Below are positions 33,135 to 43,261 of a DNA stretch of 64,000 nucleotides, one piece after another. The notes beneath the pieces are model-generated. The model had not been told where the DNA came from. It ran no database searches and was given only the letters and a program-made list of their open reading frames with translations. The number at the start of each line of letters is the position of its first letter. The first letter of the stretch is position 1. A program made the position numbers and the translations under genes. Source of the DNA: Calvatia gigantea (taxonomy: Eukaryota; Basidiomycota; Agaricomycetes; Agaricales; Lycoperdaceae); assembly GCA_025093985.1 (NCBI GenBank), contig JACAAK010000003.1, forward strand, positions 3,348,001 through 3,412,000, given 5' to 3'.

Positions 33135-35738
33135 ATGGCCAATATGGACGCCGTAAGATGCAAGGTAGTCCGTTCTCCAAATCTGGGCAGCACAAGCTCA
33201 AACTTCTGTGCTACTTTTTGTAGTTCTTTGACGACGATGGAAATCCAATTGGAACAGGTTGCCGCTTTGGCAATAAATGCCGTTATATCCATCCAACCAA
33301 CCCTGTCTGGAGTACCACCATGTCCTACAAAGTACGTATTCCTTTTCTTCATCCCGGCTTTTGTCGACGCGTACTTCAAAAGGGCCGCAGACTATCTGAT
33401 CGTTCCAGGGATGACTGGCAAGCACCAGACCCAGATTCGGGATACCACAGACGGAATTCTTCCCGCGGAGGTTCTCATTCGCATACTCAGCGTTTTGGGG
33501 CAGGAGAATCAGCTGACAGCGGTGGATGGGACAGCAGCAGTCGAACTAGGAAACACAGCTCAACTGCCTCTTGGTCGAAGGATTCTGCATGGTCTGCCAA
33601 TGATTCATCAAATGAACCAGGCCCTTCAACAAGCAGACCCCCAGAAGCCTCGAAGCGGCCATCTGTTGATCTGTTAAGTGGATGGGGCACCGAAGACACG
33701 TCTGAAAGCTGGGGTGCACCGGCAAAGGATTCAACTGATGCTTCGACGTCTGGTTGGAATGCTGATGGTTGGGGTGAACCTACAAGAGATGGGACTAGAG
33801 GAAAAGGCTCAGGCGCCGCAGGTTCGGGGAGACGATGGTCGAGCGTTGGTTGGGGCGAACATACAGGTAAGAGTGACCTTGAATTACACGAAGTCAAATG
33901 CTCAAGCTATTACCATTTCAGCACAACAAAGCCCCGTCACAACCGGTGATACCTGGCTCCCGTCTTCGTTGAGCAGATCAGTGACGAATTCTCCTTCAGT
34001 TTTATCCCAGACCCCGGCGTTTGTACGTTCTCGGGAGTCTGGTGCTCGGCCTAGAGCCAGTCTTGATAGATGGCCAGCTTCACCACGTCAGTCAACCGAT
34101 GATGTTGCTTCTGCAGCTGTGGCTACTACACAGAGGGTAGTACATGATGTGGAGATGAAAGACGACACGCAAACATCCTTGTCGTCAACTGTTGCCCATG
34201 CTCCTAGGAGACCACTTCCAACAAGGCTTCGACCGCCGTTACCTACGAGGATTATTACAGGCCCAACTTCCAGCATTCCTGTTCGTGAAGCAACAGAGAA
34301 TAAACCATCACCTCTGCCACCTACACCCCTCCAAGACTGGACCAAGATACTTCTGTCTGGTTCGATAACTGGACGCGTCAAGCAGGATGATGTGATGAGC
34401 GATGCTTCAGAACCAATCTCTCGGCTGGCGACGCGTGATCCCAAAGATCTACACGCAAAACTCATTAAGTGGGTGACTCTCTCCAAATCTCTTTGCCAAA
34501 CACTCATAAAATTACCGTTACAAAGAGAAATGCTGAGCACAGTAATGATCCGCTATCGACTGCTTAAGACTGAAGAGAAAAAAACCAAATGGCGCGACGC
34601 GCGTGCATCTACGTGTTACCACCACTCAACTCCGGCTGCACAAAAGAAACTGGAGATAACCAATCACCAATACAGCGAAGACCTTGCAAAGCTGAATAAA
34701 CAGCTGAACTCGTCGCTCAAGAAAGTCATCCAGTGTTCTGATGCGTTGAATGCACAGAGGGACCTGGTGGCGAAAGGGCTTGATAAGAAGAAGGTTTTGC
34801 GGTATACAGACGAGCTTCGGGATTGGATTGCGGATCTGGAGTTGCCCAGGAGGGTATTCGCTACAAAGGCTTCTATAGAGAAGGAAAGGGATGAAAAGGA
34901 AGCTTTCAGGAAACGCAACCGGGAGGAAGGTAAGCACACGAATTGAGTAAACCTGTATTGGGTTGCGAAATATTTTTTGAAGTGGACGTACTCAAAGGTG
35001 CGATTTATGAACTCGAACTGAAGGCGACAGGATATCTGGGACGATTTCTGCCACCTGCAGTACGTCCAACCTGGGCGATTTAAGGAGGAATTCATTGCAG
35101 CCGAAAAGGCTATGGAAGAAGAGTCCTTCGATCCCCAACCGGACCTGGAGAAAGCATTCACACAACTGAATATCGGGAAGGACAAAATCGAAGTGGTTAG
35201 GACAAGGGTGGGAAATGTGGACGAGAGATTGAACAATCATTTTCCAAAAGTTGAACAACTCAGAGAACAAGTCAAATCACTGGAGAATGAACTTGTGGAC
35301 CTGAGATTGAAGGACAAAGAGATAAAGGAGTTCCGGCAACAGGCATGTTCTACTTTTTGCGATTGGTTATTGCGCTCTAACAAATTCGTCCAGGCCGGTG
35401 TCACAATACAGCAACTGGAACAGTGGAAGACAGAAGACAAGGAAAGACTTGATCGACTTTCCCAGAGAATTGAGAACCTGCACAAAGTCCCTCGACATCG
35501 ATCTACCGAATTAGACGACCTAACGGCTTACATTGACGAACTTGTCAAGGAATATGTCGCGAAAGAGATCAAGCCTGCCTTAGATGCGATCGCGGAGGCC
35601 TGCAAAAGGGATAATCGACTTGTCGGCGCAGAATTCAATACGCTACTAAAGCAGGTGGTAGTGAAAACGTACGACCTTGTCCAAACGGCACTGAAGGCAA
35701 ATGGGTTGGTGCCCCAGATTGTCTCACAACCCGGATGA
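33135..35738 (+). CDS. CCCH zinc finger protein with Trp/Gly/Ser-rich and coiled-coil regions
   Basis: Start MANMDAVRCK, spliced to FFDDDGNPIGTGC RFGNKCRYIHP, forming one N-terminal CCCH finger. Its spacing is C-x13-C-x5-C-x3-H instead of the common C-x8-C-x5-C-x3-H. Next a low-complexity region rich in Ser, Trp and Gly (GWGTEDTSESWGAPAKDST), where WG/GW pairs resemble Argonaute-hook repeats. Then a Pro/Arg part and about 350 residues of heptad-like coiled coil (LKKVIQCSDALNAQRDLVAK, VEQLREQVKSLENELVDLRL), ending LKANGLVPQIVSQPG. Likely RNA-linked and nuclear or cytoplasmic. I know no characterised homologue. Six or so introns, one of which (about 35342-35398) may be a GC-AG intron whose removal or retention both keep frame. 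Confidence 0.72.
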
Positions 35739-35907
35739 CGTGCCTCCCCGTGTTCATCGTAGTTGAGTTCCATGCTTTTCTGAACTTCATCCTCGTGTCA
35801 ATGTACTATATCAGTTTTTGTGTTGCATCCAGATTAGTATATTTGTCTTATACTCATTATGTGTATGTCCGAGTGTGTGTAAATGTGATAATTAAGTCAG
35901 AAACTAT

Positions 35908-37814
35908 CTACCCCGTAGGGGCTCTTGGGGTGGGTCCATCATGATCATTTACCACTTCCTCACTCTCTGGCCCTGGGTATGGAATATATCGCAAGTAACG
36001 ATCATAGTCTTCTCCAACGCTTTCAAGATACTGCCTCAACATTTGCTCTCTCGACACTGGCCGAATTTCATACCCTTCCGAACCTCTCCTCACCCTCGTA
36101 CTCAGCGGCACATCCTCGTCGTCTTCCACCTCGTCTCCGGAGCTCACTAAGCTACTTTCGTCGTCGTCGCTTGCTCGGGAAGTCTCGCCTTCGTGGTAAT
36201 CTGGATGGTATGGTGGTACTCTATCATGTGGTATACATGAGTCGCGGCTCTTGATGTTTCCGCGACGGCGGTAACTGTTGGTAGGTTGAAGTGTGGCGTT
36301 TAGGGTATCTTTGCCATACGTCCATGGGGAGGAAGATTGGAGGTGGTCGTAGTTCTCGGGTTTGAAGATGTCTGGGTCACGTGGTGGCCAGACCACGGTA
36401 ACATCTATGCGGAAACGAGAAGACGTTATTATGGCTCTATGTATGATTTGAAATTGAGTGGGGAAGACGAACGGGGTCGTGTACGCGAAGTCGTGTGAAT
36501 AAATAGAAATGAAAGCGTTCTCTCAGACGAATTTCGATGATTCGTCTCGCGTCCGGTTCATTGTGGAAAGTTCGTTCCACTCACCATCTTTGTGGGTTAA
36601 CTCGTACTTCAGACCTGAGCCGGGTGTGCGCGTTGGACAACACCACAGGAGTGGGTTTTTGCCAAGTACGGATTCGATGTTTCGACGCCTTCCGAGGTTC
36701 TAGAACGAATTCAGAAGAGGGCATTTCGAGTGGCCTAGAGACACTCACATAGGGGAACTTCACCTGGATTAGCAGGTCAGCGTGTTCTCTGGGTGGTAGC
36801 ATATAATTAAATGTACCTCGCTGATTTTGCCTTTCCTGACTAGTGTTGCTGCCTTGTCCTTTTCCCATCTCTCAATCGTCGTGGTATTCCCAAACAATGC
36901 GTTGAAGTGGTAAAGGCTATGATTGTGTAAGTGGATAGAGTTCTGCAGAGACAAAACCCTCAAACCTGAAACCGCCAACAGCAAGGAGAACTGGAACACA
37001 GGCAACGTAATTGAGAACGATGAAAATGAATTCGGTGCTTGAAGGTGCGTCCTAGGCACTCATCAACTAGAGTCCGGAATTGGGAGATTCGGGCTTACCC
37101 AGTATGGACTTCCTCATGGCGTCCATGACTCTCCGAGTGACCATCACAACGTGATATGAACAAGCGACATCCACATAGAATAGGAAACGGATGAAATGGC
37201 CGTGATTGAAATGTCCAACACAGTTATTGATCCACGGACAGTGGTGATCTTTTCTCGAACCCTGAGCAGCGTTTCACAGGTCGTAGTTGAAAGACATACC
37301 CATACGCAGCACGCATCTAAGATGACAATGAAACTCTGTTTTGAGAGAAAGGACGCATACACTCACCTATTACACTGCCTGCAATGATGGGAGCGAGGAG
37401 GTTTATACTTTTGGCACATGCGACAATGCCGGGGAGCACCCGTTAGTTTCTTAACCTCGTATCCTTCGTTATGGGTGTCTGGTTTCTGTGTAGCACAGCA
37501 TGAATAAGGGTGCACAAAGGAACAGAGGTCATGAAGACGGACCCAGGAGTCGGGCACGCTACCAGGGTCGGTATTGATACACAAATAATAATTCCACAGT
37601 AGCATCCCAACTAAAAGACTGCGAGCGATGTTGGGCTTTCGCTGTTCAAAGATGGGTTAAGCACGTACTTGAAAGGTGCTAGTAATGTCAGAAGTTGGAT
37701 GGAAAGCACACCCCCGTACCATGGCCAGATGACGAATATCTGGGATGAATAGGCAATGAAGCAAATGAGACAGAGGACAAAGTTTACGATGAGCAGACCG
37801 GTGATGCGGCCCAT
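35908..37814 (-). CDS. PFA4: DHHC palmitoyltransferase, Pfa4-like
   Basis: Membrane S-acyltransferase of the DHHC family, best matching ER-resident Pfa4, which palmitoylates chitin synthase 3 in yeast. Starts [20 protein letters not shown] at 37814, so the first membrane helix begins at once. Helix 2 is around [17 protein letters not shown]. Cys-rich domain: [20 protein letters not shown], then after an intron [20 protein letters not shown] with the catalytic DHHC. Helices 3 and 4 follow ([33 protein letters not shown]). The tail of about 160 residues has an acidic run ([17 protein letters not shown]) and ends [12 protein letters not shown]. About eight introns. Pfa4 rather than another Pfa is inferred from domain order and the early first helix. 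Confidence 0.82.
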
Positions 37815-37961
37815 TCTGCCAGAAACGTCCTGTAAGTGGACGCAACAGAAGGTTGTGATGAAGAACCACCGCCGCCGTCAGGGCAGCCCCAGAAAGGCAG
37901 ACCCGGCAATCAACGATTCTCGAGTTCCGCTGTGATCCTCCGCGCTGACTTTTCTCTCCAA
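37815..37961. promoter_or_regulatory. bidirectional promoter region
   Basis: 147 bases between divergent start codons of the palmitoyltransferase and the probable mitochondrial protein. No TATA box visible. Confidence 0.45.
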
Positions 37962-38884
37962 ATGCTTTCCTTCACTCGCCAGGCAGTTGAGCCGCGTCTG
38001 GCGCGTCTGGTCGTTCGAACCCTCCACCGTTCGTCTTCACAAGCCAAACAGGGTGGTATGTACATCTCAGCGAAGCGGAAAAAGCGTTCCTCTTTGACAT
38101 TAAATTCGTAGCAGTCTCTGAAAATAGAGCCGCTCTACCAACCTCGAGCCCTACCAAAACACATGATCTAGGCCTTGAGCAACGCCGAGCAGCGCGTTTA
38201 GCTCGTGAAGCCCTCCGCGCCAAACAGGCAAATGCAGCAGCAAAAGGAATAGCAAAAAAGAAAAGCAACAATGTCGATCCGATGATGTCTTCGACCGCCG
38301 CTGTTCTTTCCGGGCCTCCGGGTCAGAATGGACAGAACCAAAGTCAACAGAGAAAACGCTCGAAGCGGGATCAGGTTCAGTCCTCAGCCCGCGCACGAGG
38401 AGGGACCGAACGCTCTCGTGTGGCAGCCTCCGAACCTGGTCCTGCAGAAACTATCATGGCCTTCGCCCAGCGTGGAGCTGCGAACCGCAGGGCGGCACGG
38501 GCAGAGGGTGCCAGATCCCTTGGCGAAGAAGTTGGAGCACTTACCAACGAGCTGGTCGTTGACCTTCCACAATTCACCGGTCCCGAATCAATCTCTTCTG
38601 ACCTTGCTACCACCCTCAACACTGTCCCCAACCTCACCTCGTCTCTTCCACCCCTCCCTGCCGCACGAAAATTGCAAAAAGCGCCAGATAATTGGGTTAA
38701 GGGAGTGTATGGTGGCGACTATTCTCAGTACCAGTTGGAAACGCCGCATTACCTGAAGGGTGCTCGAGGCCTTCGATCAACTTATGCCAAGATTATCATT
38801 GGACGCAACCCAACTATCCCTTTTGGAGCTCAACAGCAGCTCATTGCTACAGTGCGGAAGATGGCGCAGGAAGGTGGCCCATAA
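37962..38884 (+). CDS. hypothetical protein, probably mitochondrial
   Basis: I cannot name this protein. Two exons joined by an intron at about 38054-38112 give some 285 residues. The N-terminus MLSFTRQAVEPRLARLVVRT is rich in Arg with hydrophobic spacing and no acid after Glu9, a fair mitochondrial presequence. It continues LHRSSSQAKQAVSENRAALP, a basic helix (EQRRAARLAREALRAKQANA), a disordered Lys/Arg/Gln part and a compact C-terminal block (NWVKGVYGGDYSQYQLETPH ... GRNPTIPFGAQQQLIATVRK). The last 80 residues look conserved-domain-like. A small mitoribosomal or assembly factor is possible, but that is inference only. Confidence 0.6.
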
Positions 38885-39275
38885 TTAGAGCCTGAGCGTT
38901 CAATTTGTCTCGTTACTAGCCTAGCCCACAAATGGATGTTCAGTGTCCAACTGGGCTCGTATGTTATTTGTCTATGTCTCCTAGAATTTAATGCTAACGA
39001 AACCACCATATTTTAAAAAGGTTATTGGCCCCTTTTGGAAATGAATAGTTATTCTAAGTGGCTCCCCAGAGCCCAAGTCTGCGGTTAGTAATTAAGCAAG
39101 GTTTGAGATGTTTTCACCGCTTTACTCCAGAATAATTCGTTGGGAATTTCACATCAAGAGCATGGAGTGATAGCATTACATGTTTGTGCCATGTATCATA
39201 ACTTGAGCCCGCCTGCATGAAAGCAATATATTACCCAGACACGGGCAGCCGGCGCCTGATGTAATAGTGGCCTTG
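38885..39275. other. spacer
   Basis: About 390 AT-rich bases between two gene ends. No coding signal seen. Confidence 0.4.
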
Positions 39276-39997
39276 TCAGTCGGTGCGGTCAAGCAACCAT
39301 GTGCTTTCGATATACCTTTGGATGGTTGAACCAAAAATTTCAGAAGGGGCGTCGAGTCTCAGCCGACCTATGCGTCCCAGATGGCTGTAGTAATTCAACC
39401 AGCTCATATACTCGCATGGCTGACATGAATAGTCTGTGATGTAATGAGGGAGGCAGATCAGCAAAATCTTCGAATCGAAGAGAGGTTGCGTGGACTTACA
39501 ACAAAGCCAGGCAGGAGTGCTGAGGTCGGGCGGATAAGAGGGCGCTGACAAAAGGGCTTAGGCCACGGGAGAAAGAATACTCAAGGTAGGCATCTTTTCT
39601 GAGAAAGTTGGACGGCAGTAATGCTCACAATACTTTGGGGGGCCGGGTTCCAAGTAAGATCTTGTAAGCAACCTGGCGCTGAGGAGAACTGGCGGTGCTT
39701 TCGCCGAGGCGGAATATCTGCAGTGGATGCGGTCAGAAGCTTTGTAAACAACTCAACGGGAGGAGAAATTTGAAATTGGGAGTGGATTTGGTGTCCATTT
39801 TTGGACGAGCTGATCCTTTCGTTCCCTCCATGACGATGAATCCAGTTGTCAACCTTTAATTCGACGGTCACCTCCACCTTTTCTCCTTCTCCCCTCCCTA
39901 TCCGCTGTAGGGAGCGACGTACCTCATATTTTTCGATGTCAATAATTTCCATGAACGCTGTGCCGTGGTCAATTCCATCGAGCCCCATTAACACCAC
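39276..39997 (-). CDS. possible small hypothetical gene
   Basis: Weakly supported. The upper exon (39997 down to about 39581) reads GIDHGTAFMEIIDIEKYEVR, RSLQRIGRGEGEKVEVTVEL and KVDNWIHRHGGNERISSSK, which looks like real protein by composition. The lower frame (39551 to 39276) reads APSYPPDLSTPAWLCCKSTQ and SWLNYYSHLGRIGRLRLDAP. Joining them needs an intron near 39555-39640 whose ends I cannot fix. No family recognised. It could be two fragments of a decayed gene. Confidence 0.3.
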
Positions 39998-40638
39998 CGA
40001 GCGGAGTCACAGCTAAAAGGGCGTGCGCACCTCGCCTACAAGGCAGCGACCACCCCTTGGAATTGGCACTTGTAGTTATGAACAGCAGGGAGACGGACGA
40101 ACAATAACTTGGGGCACGAAGGAACCAATCGGTTCGTTCAATTTTGGTGCGTAAACCGTTTTGTCCCGCCCTTCTCTCTCCTCTCAAAGACGAAAAGACA
40201 GAGCCATCTCGAGCTTTACAATCACAATCTTGATGGGTCTTTGACCACGTTTTGGGACGTCTTGCCGAACATCTTCCAGACTTTGGATTCCGCTCCAAGG
40301 TTGGCTTCCCGACCTCCCTGGTCTTTGAGGGCTTCTCCCAGTCAAGGCGCCGGAACTCCAAGACAGAGACCGAACCGGCGTATGCTCTCATGCTTTCAAA
40401 ATTTTGTCCTGGGCCATCTTCCTCTCCCCAAACACATTTCAGAGCCTTGTTGTCCAGTACTTGATCCAGGTTGGTTGCACCATTTGCGATCTAACCAGTC
40501 ACATGGATACCCCTCTCCCACCGTCTGTCGCCACCCTTGTTCTTGGAAGGAGTACCTCAACGTCTTTGGACTGGAAGCTTGGAAAAAGTCCGCCCGGCCG
40601 CCTTGAAACTAGGGTGGCTCATCAACCACTAAATATTG

Positions 40639-40814
40639 GGTCTTGAATCCAAGCGTTGGGCATTCGGTCTTGAAACAAATATCTTTCAGCACACGAGCGA
40701 TACAGACTCATTCTTGTCGTTTATTTGAAGGACATCATCTCAGAGGCTCCTTGAGGCGTTGACGTCGGTCTTGAAGTGGGTTTGAGGCCAACCAATTGAA
40801 TTCTGGGTCTTGAA
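40639..40814 (+). repeat. dispersed GGTCTTGAA nonamer, four copies in 176 bp
   Basis: Exact GGTCTTGAA at 40639-40647, 40666-40674, 40767-40775 and 40806-40814. Related GGTCTTTGA copies occur near 40235 and 40320. Spacing is irregular (27, 101 and 39 bases), so this is not a simple tandem array. Confidence 0.5.
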
Positions 40815-41027
40815 GCAGACTTTCTTTCTCCTCTCCACGCCGCTACCTCAGAGAACGATACCAGTCTTATTCTTCAGTGGTGGTTCAAGGATGGAAGATC
40901 GGATATCTGACTCACATCATTTCGGCCCCTTTATATCCGACGGTGACAAGCACCCGATACCACGGTCACATCATGGATTGGCGTTCCCGAAATAGCAGTC
41001 TGACTCGGGTGGGAGGCGCTGGGGGCA

Positions 41028-41074
41028 AGCTCGAGCCCGAGCTGCTGGGAGGATAGCGAGCACCGCTTGCGGTG
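41028..41074. repeat. pair of GC-rich inverted repeats
   Basis: AGCTCG/CGAGCT with a 4-base centre at 41028-41043, and CACCGC/GCGGTG with a 2-base centre at 41061-41074. They sit in a locally GC-rich block (about 41000-41110) inside an otherwise ordinary spacer. Confidence 0.45.
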
Positions 41075-42297
41075 ACTCGAGCGGAGAGCACTGCTGGCGA
41101 GAGCGGGGTAGCCTGCAACATGAGCGGCTCCCTCTTCCCACTATCACTTCATGTGCACATTACATTCCTGAGCTCTCCGCTCACGAACGCTTCTTGGCCT
41201 TCCCCAGTTGAACCTATACCACCTTCATTGGTGGGCACTCTTTGAGGAAGCGGATGGTTCATCCAAGGCAGAGGTGACACCGCAGGGCTACAAAGCCGAG
41301 CATGGGACGGGGGTGCCGCACTTCTTTCTCTCTCAGAGAGCACTGGTATGATGCCGTTCCTGGGCTTTACCACGAGTACCTCTCTCAGCACAAGTCATGT
41401 AGCGGGGAGTTGGGAGGCATCTTTGTGCCAATCGTGTGGGCGTGATTCGGTTGCAGCGATGGATTTCCTAGACCTTGGCAAATGAGGGGGCCGTAGAGTG
41501 TAGGCTCGAGTCAGTGGATTGGGAACCGCGCCGTCCGTGTTGGTCGATGGCTCCGGTATATGGGGGTGAGATGCAAAGAGAAATGAGAGAAAGGGTTGAG
41601 AGGAAACCTGTCCCCATCGCCGAGTTGTTGCCGAGTATCGCGCTGGTCGAGCTTTGTTGAGGGAATGGGTTCTTAAGCTTCATCATTCCGGAGGCTCTTC
41701 CCATCATTTACTACTTTCGACAAACATTCTGTCACGACGAAAAATGTACCTCCCTTCTCTCTCCCTCCAATACTAGCCTTCTCAACGGGCAATGATGGGA
41801 CCGGGTACTAGTCAACTGTTGCTGCAACGATGCGAAAGTAGATGACATGCGGCAGGATAGACTATTTCTCATACTTTAGTCAGGGTGTGACCAGTCCCCC
41901 CAACGAACATGCAACTCGATCATCGTATCGAAATAACATTGCTTTCTCAGAAGTACGCAATTTCGCGGGTTGGCGTCCAGCGCTCCTTGTGGCAGCTCCT
42001 CTAGCCGGAAACAAACGCAACCGACGGTCCTGCGACTTTTGACGGTATACGGCCCAAGGAGGAAGTGTCGGCGGAGCTGCACGGACACACAGTTTCAAAA
42101 GAGGGTAATTCCGTACCTCAATGTATAAACACCGGCCTCTCGATTAGCTTCCTCCTTACTAGACTTCTCCGCCTCCTTCTTTCTGTCTCCCACCCCACCC
42201 CACCTACACTCATTCTCCTCCTTTGGTTTTTTTCTCGGCCAGAACCTACCATTCTTGCATCTTTTCATTGTTCCTACAACTCGGCAAATTATCTGTG

Positions 42298-43048
42298 ATG
42301 CCCTCTCACTATGACGATTTTGTGGGCGAATATCGGCTCCCTGGAATTGGTCCACCTCGACCTCGCATAACGACATTTTCAGCCCAACGATACGACCCCC
42401 GCCCTCTTCGTCCTCTTCCTACTATCCAAGTTTATAACTCTCCGCCGGGATCAACGCATCAGGATGCGAGCAGACTGCTGCAGAACGACACTTTGCAGGT
42501 TTCCTCGGATTTGCTCGCGTTTCCGCAACTTTCTGTTATGGTAAGCGCCTCTTTTTATGTTTTTTTTTGAGGGGGTAATACAGCTTTCCCTTAGCTTTTG
42601 TCAAGGTTTGTGTATGGAGGACAGGAAAATGGTGATGTTCAACAGGTTGTGTGGACTCAAACTATACCCGCCATCGCCATCCCAGGCCTTGTGGGTGTTT
42701 TTTTCCGACTCTTTGTTGCTTTCTAACGCCCTGCATACAACAGTTCTATCGTATAAAAGAGAGCTACGGGAGAATCATTGAATTGATGAAGAGAAAAATC
42801 GTAGACGGCCTTATCGTCCTATGGGTTCCCGTTCGCATTGGAATCAAGTATCTACGAGATTCCGCATCAGTGGGTTCTGCTCTTTTCTTTTGCTTGGTTG
42901 AATCTCAATGGATCCCGGATAGCACATCACAGCCTTATTCAACCAAGGCGCATGAAATACCATGGGGATATCTGCTGGTTTGGATGCTGTCATAATCTGT
43001 GTCGACAGCCAGTGGAGGTTGGAATATTTACCCCAAAGTAACGCCTGA
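42298..43048 (+). CDS. hypothetical protein, 3' end uncertain
   Basis: Not recognised. The start MPSHYDDFVGEYRLPGIGPP follows a pyrimidine-rich leader. Exon 1 runs to LLAFPQLSVM. After an intron with acceptor CCCTTAG near 42596 it reads LLSRFVYGGQENGDVQQVVW and TQTIPAIAIPGL. The next intron (acceptor CAACAG near 42742) leads to FYRIKESYGRIIELMKRKIV. The last 200 bases have three open frames. The one ending GLDAVIICVDSQWRLEYLPQ (stop 43046-43048) looks most like protein but needs another intron I cannot place. Probably a lineage-specific gene of about 190-220 residues. Confidence 0.5.
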
Positions 43049-43261
43049 TAACCTGGGAAGGAACGCTCTCTCCCCCTATATTGTACATATCAACGTCTCT
43101 CGAGGTTCATACACATGGCTCGATGTGGTTGTTTGTATGGCCCAAGTATGACCTACACACAAACACACTGCGATAGAGCTACAAAAACACCGGAATTACT
43201 ATCTATGTACGGAAGTATCGTTAGGGTAGAATACTAATAAAAGGTTCCCTAAAAATAAACG

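Larger units (their letters stand above)
39998..42297. other. 2.3-kb gene-poor stretch with nonamer repeats and palindromes
   Basis: No convincing gene. Open frames up to 165 codons (40109-40606) have no family signs, and their stop spacing is near chance. GGTCTTGAA occurs four times on the plus strand, at 40639, 40666, 40767 and 40806. GC-rich palindromes lie at 41028-41043 and 41061-41074. Minus-strand frames at 41149-41391 and 41468-41707 share no motif with known transposases. It may be an old element remnant, non-coding transcript or plain spacer. Confidence 0.35.

Noticed and set aside
40109..40606. 165-codon open frame in the gene-poor gap
   Set aside because: No motif, no splice partner, alternative frames are open over the same bases, and it contains the nonamer region; most likely chance.
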